Shown here piece by piece: positions 30,763 through 40,110 of a stretch of 64,000 bases of DNA (positions within the stretch are counted from its first letter, which is position 1; each line of letters starts with the position of its first letter). The stretch spans positions 1 through 64,000 of the forward strand of contig VFGY01000016.1 of NCBI GenBank assembly GCA_009392195.1. Reading direction: 5' to 3'. Under the pieces are notes generated by a model that searched no databases, was not told where the DNA came from, and saw only the letters and a program-made list of their open reading frames with translations. The DNA is from SAR202 cluster bacterium (GTDB taxonomy: Bacteria; Chloroflexota; Dehalococcoidia; Lucifugimonadales; OSU-TB39). A program made the position numbers and the translations under genes.

Positions 30763-31458
30763 TTATATGGATTTTTTATTGGAGATTATGGAGTTAAATA
30801 TTTTTGTCCCATCCGTACTGCCTAGAATTGATTCGCAACATCTTTCTGGGTGTGGCATCATTCCTACTACATTACCTTCCTTATTACTGATACCAGCAAT
30901 AAATTCTATAGAGCCATTTGGATTATAAGATTTTTCATGTAGACCTTTTTCTGAGCTGTATTTGAATAAGATTTGGTTGTTGTTTTTAAGTTCGTTTAAA
31001 ATTCTTGGTTCTGCATAATAACGTCCATCTCCATGGGATATTGGAATTTTCAACACCTGGTTTTGTTCACAAAGTTTGGTAAAAGGATTATTGGTATTTT
31101 CAACTTTTAAATTTACCCATTGGCAGCGAAATTGCAAAGATTCGTTTTTTAACAAGGCACCTGGCAATAGACCTGATTCGCATAAAATTTGGAAACCATT
31201 GCATATTCCTAAAACTAATCCTCCTGAATCAGAAAATTTCTTAATCGAATTCATGACTGGAGAAAATTGAGCGATTGCACCAGGTCTTAGATAGTCTCCA
31301 TATGAAAAGCCACCCGGTACTATAATGCAGTCAAGGTGCGATATGTCAGTAGCGTGATGCCATATATATTCTGTTTCTTGTTTAAGTACTTCTGATAACA
31401 CATGATAGCAATCGTGATCGCTCCAAGTACCTGGGAATTGAACTACACCAAATTTCAT
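30763..31458 (-). CDS. purQ: phosphoribosylformylglycinamidine synthase subunit PurQ
   Basis: [36 protein letters not shown]. Confidence 0.96.
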   Translation of the reverse strand: MKFGVVQFPGTWSDHDCYHVLSEVLKQETEYIWHHATDISHLDCIIVPGGFSYGDYLRPGAIAQFSPVMNSIKKFSDSGGLVLGICNGFQILCESGLLPGALLKNESLQFRCQWVNLKVENTNNPFTKLCEQNQVLKIPISHGDGRYYAEPRILNELKNNNQILFKYSSEKGLHEKSYNPNGSIEFIAGISNKEGNVVGMMPHPERCCESILGSTDGTKIFNSIISNKKSI

Positions 31459-31477
31459 TTGTTATAAATCCATTGTT

Positions 31478-31918
31478 TTACTTGTTTAATATTTTATTTA
31501 CTGTAGCACTTATAATTTTGCCGTCGGCTTTTCCTTTTACTTTTGGCATTACCCACGACATAACTTTACCGATATCCTGCAAAGAATTAGCATTAGTTTC
31601 TTTTATTCCATCTTTTACAATAGCTTCTATCTCAGTTTGCGAAAGTTGCTCAGGGAGATAACTCATGATTATTGAAAGTTCTTTTTCTTCTACTTCTACA
31701 AGATCGGTGCGATTTCCGTTTGTATATGCTTCTATGCTTTCTCTTCTTTGTTTTGCCTGCTTATTTAGCACATCTACTATTTGTTCATTAGTTAGAGTCG
31801 AGCCTATAGATATTTCTCTGTTATGTATTTCAGATTTCAGATACCGTAGTACAGATTTGCTCACATTATCACCTTGCTTAATCGCGGTTTTAAGGTCTTC
31901 ATTTATTTTGTTAAGCAT
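31478..31918 (-). CDS. GatB/YqeY domain-containing protein
   Basis: DLKTAIKQGDNVSKSVLRYLKSEI; MSYLPEQLS; DIGKVMSWVMPKVKGKADG. Confidence 0.92.
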   Translation of the reverse strand: MLNKINEDLKTAIKQGDNVSKSVLRYLKSEIHNREISIGSTLTNEQIVDVLNKQAKQRRESIEAYTNGNRTDLVEVEEKELSIIMSYLPEQLSQTEIEAIVKDGIKETNANSLQDIGKVMSWVMPKVKGKADGKIISATVNKILNK

Positions 31919-31953
31919 TTATATATATTACCTGCCTTGATTATTTAATAAAA

Positions 31954-33435
31954 TTATTCCAATTTCGATATTGCATTATCAATTCTTTCAAATGATTTTT
32001 CCCGACCTATTATTTCTATGGATTTGAATAAAGGAGGAGATACTTCTAATCCACTGAGAGCCACCCTTACTGATCCTAATAACTGTCTAGGTTTTAATTC
32101 CATTTCCTCTGCTGAAAGTCTTAAAGAGGTTTCTATATTTGATTCATTGAATTGCTGAATATTTGAAAGATTTAGAACTACTGTCTTTAAAGCATGTTTT
32201 GTCGTTTCTTTATCTGTTCCTTTTTGCACTAAATCTTCATTGTTGTATTGTATATCATCAGAAAAAAAGAAGTTTACTAAAGGTTTTACATCTTGTAGCG
32301 TTTTAACTCGTTCTTTTATTAAAGGTATAATTGGAATAATTTGAGACAAAGATGGTACGGGATAAATTCCCATTTCTGGATATTTCTCCCAATATTCCAA
32401 TATCGTTGTAGCTAATGATTCGTCTGAAACGGTCCTTATAAAATAGCCATTTAACCAATTCAATTTTTGGATGTCAAAAATGGCTCCTGATTTACTGACT
32501 CTTTCAAGAGAAAAACCTTTGATTATTTCTGGGATTGTGAGTACTTCTGATTTGTCATCAACGGACCACCCTAGTAGAGATAGAAATACAAAGATTGCTT
32601 TTGGTAAATAGCCTTGTTTCCTGTATTCCAATACAGACGTTGTGCCATGTCTTTTGCTTAATTTGCTTTTGTCTGGTGCTAATATTATTGGTAGGTGGGC
32701 AAATTCTGGCGGAGTCCACCCAAGTGCTTTGTAAATAGCGAGGTGTTTAGGAGTGCTTGATAACCATTCTTCGGCCCTGATCACATGTGATATTTCCATG
32801 GAGTGGTCATCTATTACATTAGCTAAATGATATGTTGGGAATCCATCTGATTTAATTATAATGAAATCATCTATGACTTTGTTTTGGAACTTTACTTCCC
32901 CTCTGATTATGTCAAACAAATGCCATTCACCTTCTAATGGCATAGCGAATCTAATCACTGATGGTGTTTGTGTTTCTTCGATATCTTTTATTTGTTCCGG
33001 GGTTAAATATCTACATTTTTGATCATATGAAGTATCTAGTTTTTTTGCCCTTCTCTGCTCACGAACTTCATGTAATCTTTCTGGAGAGCAATAACATTTG
33101 TATGCTTTTCCGTTTTTTAAAAGCTGATTGGCAAATGGTATGTAATATGTCTCTAACCTTTTTGATTGAAGGTATGGGCCGAAAGGTTTGTCAGTATTAG
33201 GGCCTTCATCCCAATCCATTGACAACCAATTTAGGGATTCTAGTATATTTTCAACTGCTCCCGGTACGGTTCTACTTTGGTCTGTATCTTCTATTCTAAC
33301 GACAAATTTCCCGGATTTGTTTTTAGCAAAGAGCCATGTAAATATAGCAGTTCGTATATTCCCAACATGAGGGTCGCCAGTAGGACTAGGAGCATATCGC
33401 ACTCTAACTGTATTTTGGGAATTTGTCTTGTTCAT
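31954..33435 (-). CDS. gltX: glutamyl-tRNA synthetase
   Basis: RYAPSPTGDPHVGNIRTAIF; RIEDTDQSR; KLSKRHG. Confidence 0.96.
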   Translation of the reverse strand: MNKTNSQNTVRVRYAPSPTGDPHVGNIRTAIFTWLFAKNKSGKFVVRIEDTDQSRTVPGAVENILESLNWLSMDWDEGPNTDKPFGPYLQSKRLETYYIPFANQLLKNGKAYKCYCSPERLHEVREQRRAKKLDTSYDQKCRYLTPEQIKDIEETQTPSVIRFAMPLEGEWHLFDIIRGEVKFQNKVIDDFIIIKSDGFPTYHLANVIDDHSMEISHVIRAEEWLSSTPKHLAIYKALGWTPPEFAHLPIILAPDKSKLSKRHGTTSVLEYRKQGYLPKAIFVFLSLLGWSVDDKSEVLTIPEIIKGFSLERVSKSGAIFDIQKLNWLNGYFIRTVSDESLATTILEYWEKYPEMGIYPVPSLSQIIPIIPLIKERVKTLQDVKPLVNFFFSDDIQYNNEDLVQKGTDKETTKHALKTVVLNLSNIQQFNESNIETSLRLSAEEMELKPRQLLGSVRVALSGLEVSPPLFKSIEIIGREKSFERIDNAISKLE

Positions 33436-33465
33436 TTTTTATCTCAATTCAGGGTTTGATTTGTA

Positions 33466-34389
33466 TTATAAGATTTCCAGAAGATTTTTTAGGTCAGGTG
33501 CTAATGGGCATTCAAATTCTACATATTTCTTTGTGAAAGGCATCTTAAAACCAATTTTTTTGGCATGAAGGAATTGCCTTTCCAAATTTTCGTTTGCTTT
33601 TCCGTATAATTCATCACCGACAATAGAATAACCAATTGAGTTTAAATGTACTCTAATTTGGTGGGTTCTTCCAGTTAAGGGTGATATTTCTAATAAACTG
33701 TGGTTAGGGTATTTCATGATTTCTCTATATTTTGTAACTGAATGTTTGCCATCTGTAATCACGCACATTTTTTTTCGATCGGTAGGATGTCTTCCAATAT
33801 TGCCTTCGATTATAGCTTCTTTAGGTCGTATATGACCGTCAACTAGTCCTATATATACTTTGTTGATCTGTTTTGTTTTAAATTGATTAGATAATTCTAT
33901 GTGCGATTCTTCGTTTTTAGAAATAATTAAAATTCCAGATGTATCTTTATCCAATCTATGGACTATTCCTGGTCTAAATTTAGTGCCTGGAAATTTAATT
34001 TCTGGATAATTTGCAACAATCGCATTGGCAAGTGTCTTTGTTGTGTTAGTGGGCGTAGGGTGGACTGTTAGTCCGGCAGGCTTGTTGATAAGAATTATAT
34101 TTTCATTTTCAAATATTACGTCTAAGTTTAATTCAAAAGGATGGAGGGTAGTTGTTGGTAAGGGCTCTTTGATTGTAAATTTAATCGTTTGACCATCTTG
34201 GATCAATGAAGATGAACGAGCAGGTTTGCCGTCTATAGTAGCGTTTCCTTGGTCAATCATTTTTTTAATTTTCGTTCTTGAATATTTAGGGAGTTTTATA
34301 GATAGAAAAATGTCTAACCTAGAATTAGAGTTAGTAACTTTTATTTCAAATGTTTTAGAGGGATTATCAGAAGGTAAGACTACATGCAT
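33466..34389 (-). CDS. RluD-family 23S rRNA pseudouridine synthase
   Basis: S4-like N-terminus; INKPAGLTVHP; GIVHRLDKDTSGILI; GRTHQIRVHL. Confidence 0.95.
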   Translation of the reverse strand: MHVVLPSDNPSKTFEIKVTNSNSRLDIFLSIKLPKYSRTKIKKMIDQGNATIDGKPARSSSLIQDGQTIKFTIKEPLPTTTLHPFELNLDVIFENENIILINKPAGLTVHPTPTNTTKTLANAIVANYPEIKFPGTKFRPGIVHRLDKDTSGILIISKNEESHIELSNQFKTKQINKVYIGLVDGHIRPKEAIIEGNIGRHPTDRKKMCVITDGKHSVTKYREIMKYPNHSLLEISPLTGRTHQIRVHLNSIGYSIVGDELYGKANENLERQFLHAKKIGFKMPFTKKYVEFECPLAPDLKNLLEIL

Positions 34390-34397
34390 TTCAAGTT

Positions 34398-34946
34398 TTA
34401 TTTTTCAATTACTTTAGATATTTTTTCTCTGTAAAGTATTCCTGAGATTAAAATGGTTATCCCCACTACTATACTAGAATCAGCAATGTTGAACACTGGC
34501 CACCAACCAACTGAAATAAAGTCGGTAACTGCCCCAAAAGCCAACCTATCTGACAAATTGCTTATTGCACCCCCTAATTGAAGTCCTAGTGCAATTCTTA
34601 GAATTATGTTGCCTTTTGTATATTCGTTATATATGTATATAAGGAATATTAAAGCTATTAACGAAGCTACTATGAGAAGAATCGTTTGGCCTTGAAGTAA
34701 TCCGAACGCGGTTCCAGTGTTATATGTATGGTAAATCCTGAAAATTCCGATTTCAGGCCATGACTCGTAAAGGTTAAATTGAGATTTAATTGTGTATTTT
34801 GATAATTGGTCTAATATGATTACAATGATTAATGTTGCCATCAAAACTAGGTCTGTATATATTAAGCGCTTAGTTTTTGAATTAGTTTTTGTTGTATTCT
34901 GATTCAAATCATCTGTGTCTGATGGTTCGATTAATTCATTATCCAT
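34398..34946 (-). CDS. lspA: signal peptidase II
   Basis: ILDQLSKYTI; YNTGTAFGLLQGQ; GGAISNLSDRL; AVTDFI; FNIADSSIVVG. Confidence 0.93.
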   Translation of the reverse strand: MDNELIEPSDTDDLNQNTTKTNSKTKRLIYTDLVLMATLIIVIILDQLSKYTIKSQFNLYESWPEIGIFRIYHTYNTGTAFGLLQGQTILLIVASLIALIFLIYIYNEYTKGNIILRIALGLQLGGAISNLSDRLAFGAVTDFISVGWWPVFNIADSSIVVGITILISGILYREKISKVIEK

Positions 34947-35035
34947 ACTGGCATCCTTAATATTCTCAACCTATTTTAAGATATGTGGTCTTATATAACT
35001 AGTCGGTAGCGCTTATTATGTATAAATGGTGGAGA

Positions 35036-35076
35036 AATATAAGTTTATGATTGGGATGATACTAATATAAGTTTAT
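35036..35076. repeat. direct repeat AATATAAGTTTAT x2, 28-bp period
   Basis: Exact 13-mers at 35036-35048 and 35064-35076 in the intergenic region. Confidence 0.6.
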
Positions 35077-35151
35077 AATGGTATTTAAATTGAGTTAAAT
35101 TAATCACGACGCGTTTAATTAGCTTAAATATTGGTTTTATGGAGTGTTTAT

Positions 35152-35310
35152 ATGTACTCGAAAATTGGTTTAGGCTTCATATTGATTATAGTTGGATTTT
35201 TGTTGCAGTCACGGATTATCGAATGGCTTTTGGATGTTGCAGGCTGGATTTTTATAATTATTGGATTAGTGGCTTTAATAACCGGTATAGTTGACCGAAT
35301 AAAAAAATAA
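35152..35310 (+). CDS. 52-aa two-helix membrane protein (not in the ORF track)
   Basis: ATG...TAA encoding MYSKIGLGFILIIVGFLLQSRIIEWLLDVAGWIFIIIGLVALITGIVDRIKK; GGAG upstream. Confidence 0.65.
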   Translation: MYSKIGLGFILIIVGFLLQSRIIEWLLDVAGWIFIIIGLVALITGIVDRIKK

Positions 35311-35347
35311 GTTGATCTAAAATACTTAATAAATTACACATGATTTT

Positions 35348-36463
35348 ATGAACCATTTCCAATTAATTTGTATTGATTGTAACGAAGCTCATAATCCATC
35401 ATTTGAATTACTTAGGTGTTCAAAATGTGATGGGATTTTAGATGTGAGGTATTCATCTTCGTATATTGAAGGAATTAGAGAAAATTTAAGTTTTAATGCA
35501 TTAATTGAATTAATGACTCCTATTATTGATAAGGAATTTATAGTTTCTTTAGGTGAGGGGAATACTCCGTGTACTGAGATATCAACGGTCGGCTCTGACA
35601 TTAAACAACATTTAATAGCTAAGTTAGAATATATGAATCCTACAGGATCCTTTAAAGATCGTGGGGTTGCTACAATGATTTCTGCTGCAAAATATTATGG
35701 GGTTAAAGAAATAGTAGAAGATTCATCAGGAAATGCAGGAGCTTCAGTTGCTGCTTATGCAGCTACTGCAGGAATTAAATCGAATATTTTTGTTCCTTCT
35801 AATGCGGCAGGGTCTAAATTGGCCCAGATATCGGCATACGGAGCAGTAGTGCATAAGATAGACGGATCAAGATCAGATGTTACAGAAAAATTGATTGATT
35901 ACAAAGATAAATTCGATTTACATTATGGTTCGCATGCTATCAGTCCTTTTTTTATAGAAGGTAACAAAAGATTTGCTTACGAAATTGCTTTGAATCCAGA
36001 GATCGATTTACCTCAACATATTATTTTTCCTGTGGGAAATGGAGGTCTTTTACTAGGGGCTTGGAAGGGATTCATGGAATTGTTTCTTTTTGGATTAATT
36101 AGGGAAATGCCTAAATTACATTCCGTACAATCTGAGTTGATTGATCCAATTACGCGTGCGTACTACTCGGATGTATTTGATTCGCAGGAGGGAGTGACAT
36201 TGGCAACTGGTATATCAGTAAAATCTCCTCCAAGATTGAACCAGATAATTGAAGTTATTAATCAAACTAAAGGTAGAGCGATATCAATAACAGAAAAACA
36301 AATGATTGATGCTAAGGAATTTTTATGCCATAAAGGTTTGTATTGTGAATATACATCTGCGGTGACTTTAGCTGGTTTGCATAAATTGGTAGAAATAGGA
36401 GAAATAAACACTGGGCAAACAGTTTTGTTGCCTTTGACCGGTACCGGATTAAAAGAAAATTAA
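35348..36463 (+). CDS. thrC: threonine synthase
   Basis: N-terminal CIDC...CSKC ribbon; EYMNPTGSFKDRGVATMI; EDSSGNAGASVAAYAA. Confidence 0.92.
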   Translation: MNHFQLICIDCNEAHNPSFELLRCSKCDGILDVRYSSSYIEGIRENLSFNALIELMTPIIDKEFIVSLGEGNTPCTEISTVGSDIKQHLIAKLEYMNPTGSFKDRGVATMISAAKYYGVKEIVEDSSGNAGASVAAYAATAGIKSNIFVPSNAAGSKLAQISAYGAVVHKIDGSRSDVTEKLIDYKDKFDLHYGSHAISPFFIEGNKRFAYEIALNPEIDLPQHIIFPVGNGGLLLGAWKGFMELFLFGLIREMPKLHSVQSELIDPITRAYYSDVFDSQEGVTLATGISVKSPPRLNQIIEVINQTKGRAISITEKQMIDAKEFLCHKGLYCEYTSAVTLAGLHKLVEIGEINTGQTVLLPLTGTGLKEN

Positions 36464-36468
36464 GGACT

Positions 36469-37656
36469 TTAAAAGGGTTTGTATTTTTCGAATGCCTTTT
36501 TAAAGCCATCTATTGAATTTTGTAGAACTGAGTCTTCTACACAATAGGCGATTCTAAAATGTCCTGGAGTTCCAAACCCTGTGCCTGGCACCACTAAAAC
36601 TCTTTGATCTTTTAATTCTTCTACAAAAGGTATTTCGTCAGATATGGGTGATTTTGGGAACATGTAAAATGCCCCGTCAGGTTTTACAACTGAATAGCCT
36701 ATGTTTGTTAATTCTTCGTATAGGAAATTTCTTTTCCTTTCGTAATCAGATACATCGATAGCTATATTTTGAAGAGATATTATAATTCGTTGCATTAATG
36801 CTGGTGCATTAACAAATCCTAATGTTCGATTACAAAAGGTTAATCCATCTATTATTTCTTTGTTGTTTTCGTAGTTAGGATTGACTGCTATATAACCTAT
36901 TCTTTCTCCAGGTATAGACAAATCTTTGGAGTGTGAAGTAGCCACTATACTTTTGTGATGGTAATCAAATATGTGGGGGTATTTTATATTGTCGAATATA
37001 ATTTTTCTGTATGGTTCATCACTGACTAATGTTATTTCTGTTCCTAGTTCTTTCTCTTTTTCCGACAAAATTTTAGAAATTGCTGAAAGTGTTTCTGGTG
37101 TGTATATTACTCCTGTGGGATTCCCTGGCGAACATATTAGAACCATTTTAGTTTTTGCAGTGATAGCGTTTTTAAGTTCATCTAATTTTGGAATAAACTT
37201 TGAATCTGAATTAACTACTTTACATTTAGCGTTGTGGTTATCAGCATAAAATATATATTCTACAAAATATGGCGCGAAAATTATTATCTCGTCTTCAGTG
37301 TCTAATATGGTTTTCATAACAACGTTTAAAGCACCGCCAGCACCAATAGTCATAACCAAATGAGAAGAGTTAAAGTTTAATCCAGTTTCAACTTTAAGTT
37401 GATTTGCTACAGCTGCTCTAGTTTCCGGATATCCTGAATTAGGCATATATCTGTGCATACCGTCAATTGGGGCTGAAGCTAATTCTCTTAGTTTTGCATA
37501 AAATTCTTTTGGAGGACTTATAACCGGGTTGCCAAGGGATAAATCGTAAATATTTTCCCTACCGACCTTTTGTTTTAGAGCTTCCCCTTCTTCAAACATT
37601 TTCCGAATCCAGGAGCCTTGTTCCATAAAGTGTTTAATTTTTTTTGATATAGTCAT
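36469..37656 (-). CDS. class I/II PLP-dependent aminotransferase
   Basis: CSPGNPTGVIYTPETL; VSDEPYRKI; SHSKDLSIPGERIGY. Confidence 0.93.
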   Translation of the reverse strand: MTISKKIKHFMEQGSWIRKMFEEGEALKQKVGRENIYDLSLGNPVISPPKEFYAKLRELASAPIDGMHRYMPNSGYPETRAAVANQLKVETGLNFNSSHLVMTIGAGGALNVVMKTILDTEDEIIIFAPYFVEYIFYADNHNAKCKVVNSDSKFIPKLDELKNAITAKTKMVLICSPGNPTGVIYTPETLSAISKILSEKEKELGTEITLVSDEPYRKIIFDNIKYPHIFDYHHKSIVATSHSKDLSIPGERIGYIAVNPNYENNKEIIDGLTFCNRTLGFVNAPALMQRIIISLQNIAIDVSDYERKRNFLYEELTNIGYSVVKPDGAFYMFPKSPISDEIPFVEELKDQRVLVVPGTGFGTPGHFRIAYCVEDSVLQNSIDGFKKAFEKYKPF

Positions 37657-37711
37657 ATTAAGTATCTAAAATGATTATTTTTTGATTATGATATTGCTCT
37701 TGTGCCGTGAG

Positions 37712-38191
37712 TTAATGTTTTTTATTTTTATACCATATTATTATAGGTGCAATAATCAATATGGAAGAAACAAAAATCCACAATATAGTTCCTTCTAATT
37801 GTGACTGTAGTGGATTTTCTTTAACATTTACTTGAAATGTTACATCTTGATGTTGCGTGTCAGCTAGTGATATTTTGATTTTAATTTCCCAATCGCCAGA
37901 TTTCTTGAAATTGAATTTAGCGTTATAGTCTTGAGGTATTTTTGGATTGCTAAGAGCAAATGATTTGTAAGGCTTATCAATATTTTGATTGTTTATAAAA
38001 ATCTCTATTTTTGCATCAGTTATGTATTTTTTGTTCTCTATATCAAATAAATTTATAGTGAAGTTGCATATTCCGACTTGGGGCTCTCTTGGATTGATTT
38101 TTAGTGTTGTTTCATATTGTCCAGATATTTTGCTTCGATTTCCAGTTAGTTCAGTATCAGCATTTAGGAAGTTGGGTTGGGCGGTAAACAC
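37712..38191 (-). CDS. secreted/membrane-anchored YtkA-like beta-sandwich protein; true start probably upstream (see finding)
   Basis: KSGDWEIKIKIS motif; C-terminal TM helix TILWIFVSSILIIAPIIIWY. Confidence 0.6.
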   Translation of the reverse strand: MFTAQPNFLNADTELTGNRSKISGQYETTLKINPREPQVGICNFTINLFDIENKKYITDAKIEIFINNQNIDKPYKSFALSNPKIPQDYNAKFNFKKSGDWEIKIKISLADTQHQDVTFQVNVKENPLQSQLEGTILWIFVSSILIIAPIIIWYKNKKH

Positions 38192-38277
38192 TAAACAAAT
38201 TATCGATAATAATAATTTTGTTGAAAAGTAATTTATTGTTGATTCTCCTTTGAATTATTGTTTGAGTAGTAATAATT

Positions 38278-39174
38278 TTAAAAGTCTATTTTGATCATTT
38301 TTATCAAATCTGATTCGATTTCGCCATACGTAACAAATCCTTCGTATTTTGCAGATACTATACCTTTTTTATCTATCATAAATGTAAATGGTTCTGTGAA
38401 AATCCCCCATTCAGTTACTATAGGTGAGATTCTTCGTTTAGAAAAATGTAGGGCTAATTCATGTGGGTTATCATAAATCTCTACGTGTATAAAATTCACT
38501 TTATCTTTATATTTGGCATTCAATTCGGATATTATTTTAACTTGTGGGCCGCAGGTTGCAGTTTGGCAAAATCCAGGTGTTGAGAATGTCAATAATATTG
38601 GTTTTGAATTTTTTATTGATTCCTTTACAGTGAATCTGTATAAGTCCAAATCAGGTTCTATATCAGATGTTATTTCATCGATTTTGGGATGCGAAAATCT
38701 TGTTTTATTAATACTTTTCGGAACTACATCGCCTATTTTAGGTGTTTTGCTTTCAGTAGTAACTTTGAAATGACTACTCAATGTTTTGGGTGTTGTACTT
38801 ATTGAAGATTTGATACTCCAAGTACCGGGTTTGTCAAAATAAATATGTGTAACGTAAACCCCAGTTTTCCCTGATGGCCAAGAAATAAATTGAGCATCGT
38901 AAGATGTAGTGTGTTGATCAGGAGCAGTTAATCTAATTTTGATACTTGGTATAGATATAGGTATTTGATTATCATCAATTATTGCAAATACGAATCTATT
39001 TTCACCTATATTTAGATCGGTAGATATAATTATTAGATTGTTTGTTTCATTAGGTTTTTGAATAATTGAATTTTCTGAAAATGTATCAGATAAATCAGTG
39101 GAATCTCTGCATGAACTTAATGAAAAAATTATCACAAAAACCGCTAGAGTAAAATTCAATATTTTATTGTTCAT
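38278..39174 (-). CDS. lipoprotein with YtkA-like domain fused to thioredoxin-like domain
   Basis: Lipobox IFSLSSC; PGTWSIKSSIS; LTFSTPGFCQTATCGPQV CX4C; start chosen at MNNKILNF. Confidence 0.7.
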   Translation of the reverse strand: MNNKILNFTLAVFVIIFSLSSCRDSTDLSDTFSENSIIQKPNETNNLIIISTDLNIGENRFVFAIIDDNQIPISIPSIKIRLTAPDQHTTSYDAQFISWPSGKTGVYVTHIYFDKPGTWSIKSSISTTPKTLSSHFKVTTESKTPKIGDVVPKSINKTRFSHPKIDEITSDIEPDLDLYRFTVKESIKNSKPILLTFSTPGFCQTATCGPQVKIISELNAKYKDKVNFIHVEIYDNPHELALHFSKRRISPIVTEWGIFTEPFTFMIDKKGIVSAKYEGFVTYGEIESDLIKMIKIDF

Positions 39175-39224
39175 AACAAACCCATAGTGATATAAGATGC
39201 GCCCCACTTTATCTTGTGCTGCTG

Positions 39225-39253
39225 TTGACCGCCAATACATTATATGGTATAAA
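39225..39253 (+). promoter_or_regulatory. sigma70-type promoter TTGACC-17-TATAAA, extended -10 (TGG)
   Basis: TTGACC 39225-39230; TATAAA 39248-39253. Confidence 0.65.
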
Positions 39254-39259
39254 AATGGC

Positions 39260-39359
39260 AGGCCAGTTAGTTGTGTGAGTAGATTATAATTAGTTTTAAC
39301 TAAGCTTCTACTGGCTCCTCCTTGAGTCGATCCCCAGATAAAACTGGGGATCGCTTTTT
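39260..39359 (+). ncRNA. candidate small regulatory RNA, about 100 nt
   Basis: Promoter upstream, internal stem GGCCAGT(T)AG/CTACTGGCT, TTAGT/ACTAA hairpin, C-rich CTCCTCCTT region, intrinsic terminator; no coding potential seen. Confidence 0.6.
39328..39359 (+). terminator. intrinsic terminator
   Basis: CGATCCCCAG-ATAAAA-CTGGGGATCG followed by CTTTTTG. Confidence 0.85.
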
Positions 39360-39445
39360 GAACTTCTACTTATAAATTGCACTGGTATTAATCAAAAGAT
39401 AAATTGTTACTTTAATATCAGTTTTTTGTGGGCAAATAAAGAAAT

Positions 39446-39520
39446 TGGTGGGCCCGGCTGGGTTCGAACCAGCGACCTAACGGTTATGAGCCGTTTGCTC
39501 TACCACTGAGCTACAGGCCC
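39446..39520 (-). tRNA. tRNA with CAT anticodon (Met or Ile2)
   Basis: Reverse complement GGGCCTGTAGCTCAGTGGTAGAGCAAACGGCTCATAACCGTTAGGTCGCTGGTTCGAACCCAGCCGGGCCCACCA, CCA encoded. Confidence 0.95.
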
Positions 39521-39614
39521 CACTTTTTGTAGCGTAACTTACGATTAGTTTGGTGTCAAGGAATCATTAAAAAGCGCCAAATATCTAATTAAAATAGATA
39601 ATTGCTCTATTTAT

Positions 39615-39857
39615 TTAATTTATAAGGCTGTTTATTAATATTCCTAATATCCAACTCATCATGAACGCTGGACCAGCACTAAAACGCCAGCCCTCGCTAT
39701 TTTCATTGGCTTGACCTAAGTAATTCAGCCAAATCAAAAATGCAAAAAAACCAATTGCCAGTATCCATACTGAAACAGTAGATACGCCGAGAGCAAGACC
39801 TACAACAAACCCGATACTAGCCCAGATAAACGGTGAATAAATGTCTCTATTTATCAT
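39615..39857 (-). CDS. 80-aa small membrane protein
   Basis: Hydrophobic helices SVWILAIGFFAFLIWLNYLG, PAFMMSWILGILINSLI. Confidence 0.6.
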   Translation of the reverse strand: MINRDIYSPFIWASIGFVVGLALGVSTVSVWILAIGFFAFLIWLNYLGQANENSEGWRFSAGPAFMMSWILGILINSLIN

Positions 39858-40110
39858 ATGTGTTAAAGTGCCTATTCATATAGTTAATTAATTGTTCAGA
39901 TAGATTATACTAACAGTTTTTAATTAAGTATTGCTATTTTTTTACTTTGATTTTGTAATCATTGGTACCAATTTACCATTCAAATATAATACACTTAAAG
40001 CAATATAATTGACCCGTTGAGTGAAATGGATTGTTATGAGAATTATTTGATTCAAATAGTCTATATTAATTAATATATTATAAATTGATGAGAAACTTAA
40101 AATATTTTAA

